This document shows, piece after piece, positions 57,050 through 64,000 of a stretch of DNA of 64,000 nucleotides (within the stretch, counting starts at the first letter, position 1; each line of letters starts with the position of its first letter). This stretch comes from Tubiluchus corallicola (taxonomy: Eukaryota > Priapulida > Priapulimorpha > Priapulimorphida > Tubiluchidae). Both the position numbers and the translations under genes were made by a program. A model generated the notes under the pieces. The model was not told where the DNA came from and did no database searches. It worked only from the letters and a program-made list of their open reading frames with translations. The stretch lies in assembly GCA_030141605.1 (NCBI GenBank), contig JAQGDQ010000714.1:1-64000 (forward strand). Reading direction: 5' to 3'.

Positions 57050-58375
57050 TACTGTGTAGTTACCTCGTTGAGATTGGACGTATACTCTGTAGCAAATACA
57101 CTTCTTACGCTTTGGTATGTCAACTTAGAGTATTATCCTCGATAATAAGATGAATTCTGGTCCTACCACAACTACGTAGCGCTGACTGTCAACTCGCAGA
57201 ATGCGAAACCGTATCAAAATCCATCAAGTGTCCAGAACAGAGAAGACAATACAGCTAAAGGAGGCTGGCTTGTATGACATTGTACTGATAGGTGAAAATT
57301 ATAGGATCTCAGTACACAGCACCAACGGTTTGCCAGAACTGTATGACACTGAGTGAATAATACTGATTATGTAGACACTGCGTTTTGTCAATGACAGCTG
57401 AAACGTCGTTTGTAAGAGAAGATAACGTAAGCTTCTAACGTTTTTCGAAATGCATAAGAGCAGCAGACACAAGTCGCGACAATAGAGGAGCAATTTCTTC
57501 CCGTCTCTGATGTCAATTTGTTGCAGCGGTTCCATGATAACGATGCACCAGCAAAAGATCCGTGTCAGAAACTAAACACCTGGACTTGCTGCTCCTTGCT
57601 CCCAGGTAGGATAATACTTGGTGGAACTGTGCAAAGCAAACTGAACATATCAGAGATGTTACAGCTATGCCATCGGGATCAGGGATGAGAATGATAAATT
57701 GCAAACAGGCGGGGTTTTTTGGGGCCGTCTAGGCCCGCAATGGGGTTGAGGGGCAAAGGCCCCTTGGAGCCAGCAACAAATTTGCTATTTTGCGACCATA
57801 GAGAGCCTCTATGGTGTATAGCCTCTAGGTGGACTTAAAATATCAATTACGTTGTTTCTTGCACAATTTAAAATACCCAACTATCAAGGACACATGATAC
57901 CTAATTGTCTCAAAAACGTCTAAGTACTGGCCGCTCCTATGCAAAAGTATATAAAAACTGTCTGCAATTGACTCAAATAACTCCGCACAATTGATTCTCT
58001 ATTTTTATACGTAGAGATATACACTCCAGCAATGCAGTGTTTGGCTATTGTGCGCATGCGGTCATGCGCACATGCGTAAGCCCAGGTAGAGAAAGTACTG
58101 TCGCTCACACAGTTTGTTGCCAGTTGTCGCGTGCTTACTGTGAACTGAACTGCGACGATTTAGTGTATTAGTAAGAAAAAAATGTTTTTTGTTTATGATT
58201 TATCAAGTTGATGTATAAACTTTCGTATGCTTGTTTGCTTAAAATTACAATATCAAAATAAAATTACACATGTTTGTATCATTTTACACGGTATTAAAAC
58301 AATGGCTAAACATTTTCTGAGGCAGCACCGTCACTAATTTTAGCTACGAGCCGTCACTGGTTTTTCATTCATTGA
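57050..58375. other. Mostly unassigned
   Basis: 57188-57352 plus has an open stretch ending LYDIVLIGENYRISVHS and a stop, without recognisable family. 57710-57775 is GC-rich (GGGGCAAAGGCCCCTTGG), resembling transposon-end words seen in other marine genomes, but no termini were found. 58377-58402 is a GAT run. Confidence 0.4.
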
Positions 58376-58484
58376 GATGATGATGATGATCATGATGATG
58401 ATTTAGAACGCAGCTTAGAAAATAATGACATTAGAAACATTTACAGAAAGAGAGACACTAATGTAATTGAAATGTATATAGATA

Positions 58485-58905
58485 TTGGCGGAGGAGCTGC
58501 ACAAGGCAGCCAACGGCTAGAGGGCGGAGGAGGTCAAGTGATCCAACGGCCATGTGTAGAGGAGTAAACTTTCCAAATTAGGAGTGGAGCCCTGAAGGCG
58601 GGGACCAGTGCAGCATGCTCACTGACTCCGGCAGCTCCTGCAGCCAACCTGGTGCCAAACGTATCGCTCCGCTTTCCTTTGGACTACACCAGGGAGGAAG
58701 AGAGGGGGTTCCTGTTGTCTAGGCAACTCAGGATCTCCATACACCTTGCCCAGACGTGCGCCCTGGAGAGGCCACTCCAGTGGTTCAAGGATCGGACTGC
58801 TCAGCCACAGTCGACGCTGCAGCTCCATCAATGTGATCAATGACTCTCTTGGCGCACACTCCATTGTCTTCCGAGACAGAAAGATGCCAACCAACCAACC
58901 AGATA
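58485..58905 (+). mobile_element. 5S-headed retroposon, copy lacking the head
   Basis: Plus-strand copy of the body at 45940-46318, starting GGCGGAGGAGCTGCACAAGG exactly where the body begins after the 5S part, and ending GATGCCAACCAACCAACC. About 90 internal bases (58755-58850) missing or altered in the minus copy are present here. Confidence 0.8.
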
Positions 58906-59150
58906 TTGTAAAAGAACCAACCCAAAATGATCTTATAGTTAATTGATTATACATTGATTACAAATATTGGATATATGTTTAGAATAAGTAAATCGTAATG
59001 CAAAATTGTCAGCTTGTTTAGTAAGAAATTTATTTAATGTACATAGTGTAAAGACTTATTTAACATTTTTGCACTTTTGTGCCCTGCAAATAGAGGCTTC
59101 TTGTATAATTTTCAATAAAGATTTTTAATAATAATAATAATTAATAATCA
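58906..59150 (+). mobile_element. LINE 3' end, GCCCTGCAAATAGAGG family
   Basis: TTGTGCCCTGCAAATAGAGG then TTTTCAATAAAGATTTTTAA and a short AAT tail. Same 3' terminus as 56620-56698. It follows the retroposon body directly, so the two may be parts of one element. Confidence 0.65.
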
Positions 59151-59634
59151 ATCATTTATTCACCACTTTGATAGTATCTACACTTTAATCCCATGCTTGC
59201 TAATATCACAAATACAAACACTTCAGGTTTGCCACCTGACAGGCAATAATAATAAACCTCGGCTATGATTATTTATAATCAAACGCTGACTTTCATTATT
59301 ATTATTTATTATTTATACTTTCATTACCCTGCTGTCAGTTAAAACGTTAATTTACTATAGCTGCTACTTACTGCATAACCTGTGATGCCTTTCATACGAC
59401 CGCTGTGCGGGTTCAGCGACCTCTTCCGGCAAATATTATGAACGAACAACACAGAAAGACCTTTAAGCTAAAAACACGCGAGCCATAAAACTGGCTTCCT
59501 GTTTCCTTAATTACAGGTAAGTTAACACCTATACGTAAAATTTGTAAATTAATGAGAGCCAGCACCACGGGTCTCTAATTAATAGCTAATATTAAATTAC
59601 CCTGTATTATGACTTTGTGCATTCGCTGACGTTT

Positions 59635-60100
59635 TAAAAGTGGTCACGTGTACGTAAAAACTGAAGCGAAGCAATGCTAAAACCGGTCGATAAACAGATG
59701 GGTGAGCAGAGGTAAAAACTGCCTCTGTACTGTTATACTAGTTGACTATTTAGAAGTGGTCACGTGTACGTAAAAACTGAAGCAAAGCCATGCCAAAACT
59801 GGTCGGTAAACAGATGGGTGAGCAGAGGTAAAAACTGCCTCTGTACTGTTATACTAGTTGACTATTTAGAAGGGGTCACGTGTATGTAAAAGCTGAAGTG
59901 AAGCCATGCCAAAAACGGTCGATAAACAGAGGGTGAGCACAGGTAAAAACTGCCTCTGTACTGCTATACTAGTTGACTATTTAAAAGTGGTCACGTGTAC
60001 GTAAAAACTGAAGCAAAGCCATGCCAAAACCGGTCGATAAACAGATGGGTGAGCACAGGAAAAAACTGCCTCTGTACTGCTATACTAGTTGACTATTTAC
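59635..60100. repeat. ~116-bp tandem repeat, four units
   Basis: Units with GTGGTCACGTGTACGTAAAA, GATAAACAGATGGGTGAGCA and ACTGCCTCTGTACTGTTATA then CTAGTTGACTATTTA. GTCACGTG is an E-box-like word in each unit; nothing indicates a promoter. Confidence 0.92.
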
Positions 60101-60114
60101 CTAGTTGAGAGGGG

Positions 60115-60480
60115 ATGAATAAGTCATAAGTCATTTATTTCACATTACACATTTACAATAGTTTCATGTACAATATCTAGTGAAAGGGCCTACAATGGAT
60201 ATAATACAAATAAGAAATACTGCACAGGAAAAGCCTCAAACACTGTTCACTTATACACGAAGGTAAATGTGTTGCGGGCAATCAAAAAGCAGGGCTTGTT
60301 AGATTGTCCCACACAGTGAGAGAAAAAAAAGTAATGAAAATAATCTGAAAATTTAAAGTGAATCGTGATAAAAAAACATTAGGGCTTAAAATGGAATGAT
60401 GTAATGAATGAAGCTCATATATGAGATGATATAAAAGATAGAAAGACTATTATTTTTTAACACTATGTAAAATTAAAATA
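60115..60480 (-). mobile_element. Possible LINE 3' end with AAGTCAT tail
   Basis: AATAAGTCATAAGTCATTTA then TTTCACATTACACATTTACA. Short repeated tail plus TTTATT-like terminus as in the other minus-strand LINE ends; no coding remnant read. Confidence 0.4.
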
Positions 60481-60819
60481 ACTTGATTAAGCATGTGAAC
60501 GTGGCAGGAAACCTCTGCTGTTCAATCGGATGATGATTTTTTGTGACACGTGGACTAACGAAATTATGGGGTCACTTCAGTGGGAGCTACCCTCTAACTC
60601 GGCCGCATCCGTCAAACAGGGCTTCTTATCTCAAATAAAGGGATTCAAAAATGCGCCCTTTATCTCAAGTAAAAGGTCTCAACTTACAAAGGGAGAGAGA
60701 TTTCCTCTTTGTAGCATGTCTACCCGTGTCACGTCACCGATTAATGATGTCACTAATCCATAACTTACAGCATCTCATTTCTCTTCTTCAATTCATTACC
60801 CTCACTTCTCTTTTCCCCC

Positions 60820-63593
60820 ACTTAAATTTGGGTACATATATGTGTATGTGTGTATCAATGTATATACAAGTAAGCAATGTGGTGCATTGTAATACAAGTA
60901 AGTGGTACATTGACATATAATCATTTAATTCATATTTGTAATTATTTAAAAAAAATTCATTCTTTAAGGCTCACTCAAAGTCGTAATTACATATTATGTT
61001 TTCCTTTCTCAACTTTCAGGTTTATTGCTCTTATACCATTGCTATTATTACATCATTTACTTCATCTTTATTTACATTAAGTTATCTACAGAAGCATGCA
61101 TAACTATAATCATTTTTTCATTTAAGTAAGGTGAGTGTGTTAAGGACCGTATGGTCGTACACTCACCTCGCACTACTCAAATTATTACATCATTTACTTC
61201 ATCCTTATTTACATTAAGTTATCTACAGAAGCATGCATAACTATAATCATTTTTTCATTTAAGTAAGGTGAGTGTGTTAATGACCGTATGGTCGTACACT
61301 CACCTCGCACTACTCAAATTATTACATCATTTACTTCATCCTTATTTACATTAAGTTATCTACAGAAGCATGCATAACTATAATCATTTTCTCATTTAAG
61401 TAAGGTGAGTGTGTTAATGACCGTATGGTCGTACACTCACCTCGCACTACTCAAATTACTACATCATTTACTTCATCCTTATTTACATTAAGTTATCTAC
61501 AGAAGCATGCATAACTATAATCATTTTTTCATTTAAGTAATGTGAGTGTGTTAATGACCGTATGGTCGTACACTCACCTCGCACTACTCAAATTATTACA
61601 TCATTTACTTCATCCTTATTTACATTAAGTTATCTGCAGAAGCATGCATAATTATAATCATTTTTCTCATTTAAGTAAGGTGAGTGTGTTAATGACCGTA
61701 TGGTCGTACACTCACCTCGCACTACTCAAATTACTACATCATTTACTTCATCCTTATTTACATTAAGTTATCTACAGGAGCACGCATAACTATAATCATT
61801 TTTTCATTTAAGTAATGTGAGTGTGTTAATGACCGTGTGGTCGTACACTCACCTCGCACTACTCAAATTATTACATCATTTACTTCATCCTTATTTACAT
61901 TAAATTATCTACAGAAGCATGCATAACTTTGATCATTTTTTCATTTAAGTAAGGTGGGTGTGTTAATGACCGTATGGTCGTACACTCACCTCGCACTACT
62001 CGAATTATTACATCATTTACTTCATCCTTATTTACATAAAGTTATTTACAGAAGCATGCATAACTATAATCATTTTCTCATTTAAGTAAGGTGAATGTGT
62101 TAATGACCGTATGGTCGTACACTCACCTCGCACTACTCAAATTATTACATCATTTACTTCATCCTTATTTACATTAAGTTATCTACAGAAGCATGCATAA
62201 CTATAATCATTTTTTCATTTAAGTAAGGTGAGTGTGTTAATGACCATATGATCGTACACTCACCTCGCACTACTCGAATTATTACATCATTTACTTCATC
62301 CTTATTTACATTAAGTTATCTACAGAAGCATGCATAACTATAATCATTTTCTCATTTAAGTAAGGTGAATGTGTTAATGACCGTATGGTCGTACACTCAC
62401 CTCGCACTACTCAAATTATTACATCATTTACTTCATCCTTATTTACATTAAGTTATCTACAGAAGCATGCATAACTATAATCATTTTTTCATTTAAGTAA
62501 GGTGAGTGTGTTAATGACCGTATGATCGTACACTCACCTCGCACTACTCAAATTACTACATCATTTACTTCATCCTTATTTACATTAAGTTATCTGCAGA
62601 AGCATGCATAATTATAATCATTTTTCTCATTTAAGTAAGGTGAGTGTGTTAATGACCGTATGGTCGTACACTCACCTCGCACTACTCAAATTACTACATC
62701 ATTTACTTCATCCTTATTTACATTAAGTTATCTACAGGAGCATGCATAACTATAATCATTTTCTCATTTAAGTAAGGTGAATGTGTTAATGACCGTATGG
62801 TCGTACACTCACCTCGCACTACTCAAATTATTACATCATTTACTTCATCCTTATTTACATTAAGTTATCTACAGAAGCATGCATAACTATGATCATTTTT
62901 TCATTTAAGTAAGCTCAGTGTGTTAATGACCATATGATCGTACACTCACCTCGCACTACTCGAATTATTACATCATTTACTTCATCCTTATTTACATTAA
63001 GTTATCTACAGAAGCATGCATAACTGTAATCATTATTTCATTTAAGTAAGGTGAATGTGTTAATGACCGTATGGTCGTACACTCACCTCGCACTACTCAA
63101 ATTACTACATCATTTACTTCATCCTTATTTACATTAAGTTATCTACAGGAGCACGCATAACTATAATCATTTTTTCATTTAAGTAATGTGAGTGTGTTAA
63201 TGACCGTATGGTCGTACACTCACCTCGCACTACTCAAATTATTACATCATTTACTTCATCCTTATTTACATTAAGTTATCTACAGAAGCATGCATAACTA
63301 TAATCATTATTTCATTTAAGTAAGGTGAATGTGTTAATGACCGTATGGTCGTACACTCACCTCGCACTACTCAAATTATTACATCATTTACTTCATCCTT
63401 ATTTACATTAAGTTATCTACAGACGCATGCATAACTATAATCATTTTTTCATTTAAGTAAGGTGAATGTGTTAATGACCGTGTGGTCGTACACTCACCTC
63501 GCACTACTCAAATTATTTTATTTAAAGTTTATTAATGTGTTTCGTATTGTATTTTTTGATGTGTGAAATAAAATTCATAGTTCATAGTTCTGA
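60820..63593 (+). mobile_element. Hairpin-bearing element with 18-unit array
   Basis: 5' part CCACTTAAATTTGGGTACAT...GGTGCATTGTAATACAAGTA...TCGTAATTACATATTATG, then the array (listed separately), then TTGATGTGTGAAATAAAATT and a TTCATAG tail ending GTTCATAGTTC. Collinear with 42005-42600 and, in part, 22870-23155. The AATAAA and short repeated tail favour a LINE or LINE-mobilised 3' end; no protein could be read upstream. Confidence 0.82.
61040..63510 (+). repeat. 137-bp hairpin satellite, 18 units
   Basis: Unit: ATTACATCATTTACTTCATC, CTTATTTACATTAAGTTATC, AGAAGCATGCATAACTATAA, TTTCATTTAAGTAAGGTGAG, TGTTAATGACCGTATGGTCG, ACACTCACCTCGCACTACTC. Each unit has the hairpin GGTGAGTGTG/ACACTCACC around GACC-GTAT-GGTC. 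The period is 137-138. Groups of variants (GGTGAATG, TAATGTGAG, GACCATATGATC, CACGCATAA) recur in the same order, so blocks of about five to seven units have been duplicated. Confidence 0.95.
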
Positions 63594-63713
63594 ATTGGTC
63601 ATAATCGTTATAATAAACCACAATGGTGTCTAAATACTCTGGCAATCACAGTCACAATCTAACTAATTAACGATATCGTTAGTTGCCAGTTAATTTGAGA
63701 AAAGTGTTGATAT

Positions 63714-64000
63714 TAGGGGTGAGCATCGAACGTTCGAATTCGAACTTAGTTCGAACGAGTTTTTTTTAGTTCGAACTCGATTCGAATCCAAAACTATAGA
63801 TTCGAATAATTCAGCACTTCAATAACATATGTTCCTGATCATTAAAACGATTGAAACATCACGCAATTAGCATAATTTCGTAGTTATTCTGTGCACAACT
63901 TTAAGCAATTTACTAGTCGTTTTATTGCAGAACAAAATCTAGTGACATGGCTGCTCTTTGTAAGACTCATTTTTACTGGCGGTTCGAAAACTTCTTCGAA
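63714..64000. mobile_element. hAT-like TTCGAA-rich MITE, truncated by window end
   Basis: Starts TTAGGGGTGAGCATCGAACG and follows 52055-52340 closely (TTCGAACTCGATTCGAATCC, ATTCGAATAATTCAGCACTT, CGATTGAAACATCA, TTTTATTGCAGAACAAA). The right terminus is outside the window. Confidence 0.82.

Noticed and set aside
58619-58954. Frames of 63-111 residues in the 5S-family body
   Set aside because: The frames are not conserved between the two body copies, so coding is unlikely.
61040-63510. CRISPR-like array with palindromic repeats
   Set aside because: The sequence between hairpins is repeated too; it is a 137-bp satellite, not repeat plus unique spacers.

Overview
The window looks like nuclear DNA of an invertebrate animal, probably marine; I cannot place it more closely. 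It is AT-rich. Its genes are split into short exons with GT-AG (one GC-AG) introns. Between the exons lie many broken non-LTR retrotransposons, Penelope-like elements, MITEs, a 5S rRNA-headed retroposon and at least fifteen tandem-repeat arrays. There is no sign of bacterial gene organisation. Most of the long open frames are low-complexity translations of these arrays.

Two host genes are recognisable, both on the minus strand and both incomplete. (1) A GMC-type FAD oxidoreductase (choline/glucose dehydrogenase-like) has five exons at 8364-8247, 6357-6149, 3234-3045, 2934-2803 and 2127-1992. Its N-terminal half is present and the rest would lie beyond the left edge. (2) An M13 metallopeptidase (neprilysin/endothelin-converting-enzyme-like) has three exons at 36390-36072, 33594-33388 and 31046-30882. 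These give the cytoplasmic tail, the membrane anchor and the start of the ectodomain. I found no exon with the zinc-binding catalytic motif. A few further exon candidates (18587-18689 plus, 53135-52876 minus, 23412-23818 plus) are weak.

Layout: 1-1959 is a large foldback of a 57-bp minisatellite. 1992-8364 is the GMC gene, whose second intron holds a 35-bp array and a 32-bp array; the 32-bp array is built from the gene's own exon-2 splice-donor sequence. 7505-7820 and 10845-11245 are pentanucleotide arrays. 9.1-29.7 kb is a graveyard of LINE and Penelope-like fragments, a piggyBac-like MITE and several minisatellites, ending in an inverted LINE pair with AAT tails. 30.8-36.4 kb holds the M13 exons and a ~165-bp array that begins a few bases inside intron 1. 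36.9-45.6 kb holds more LINE 3' ends, a 29-bp poly-C run, a 415-bp CT array, a hexamer array and an LTR-like segment. 45.9-59.1 kb holds the 5S-headed retroposon and its relatives, three MITEs, and 49-bp and trinucleotide arrays. 59.6-63.6 kb ends in an 18-unit, 137-bp array of a hairpin segment that sits as one or two copies inside dispersed elements elsewhere in the window. The last 285 bases are the start of a second TTCGAA-rich MITE.

The recurring theme is that tandem arrays have grown from functional junctions: a splice donor, the start of an intron, LINE 3'-UTR hairpins and LINE tails. I consider this the most interesting property of the window. I did no alignments or searches; repeat periods and copy numbers were counted by eye.
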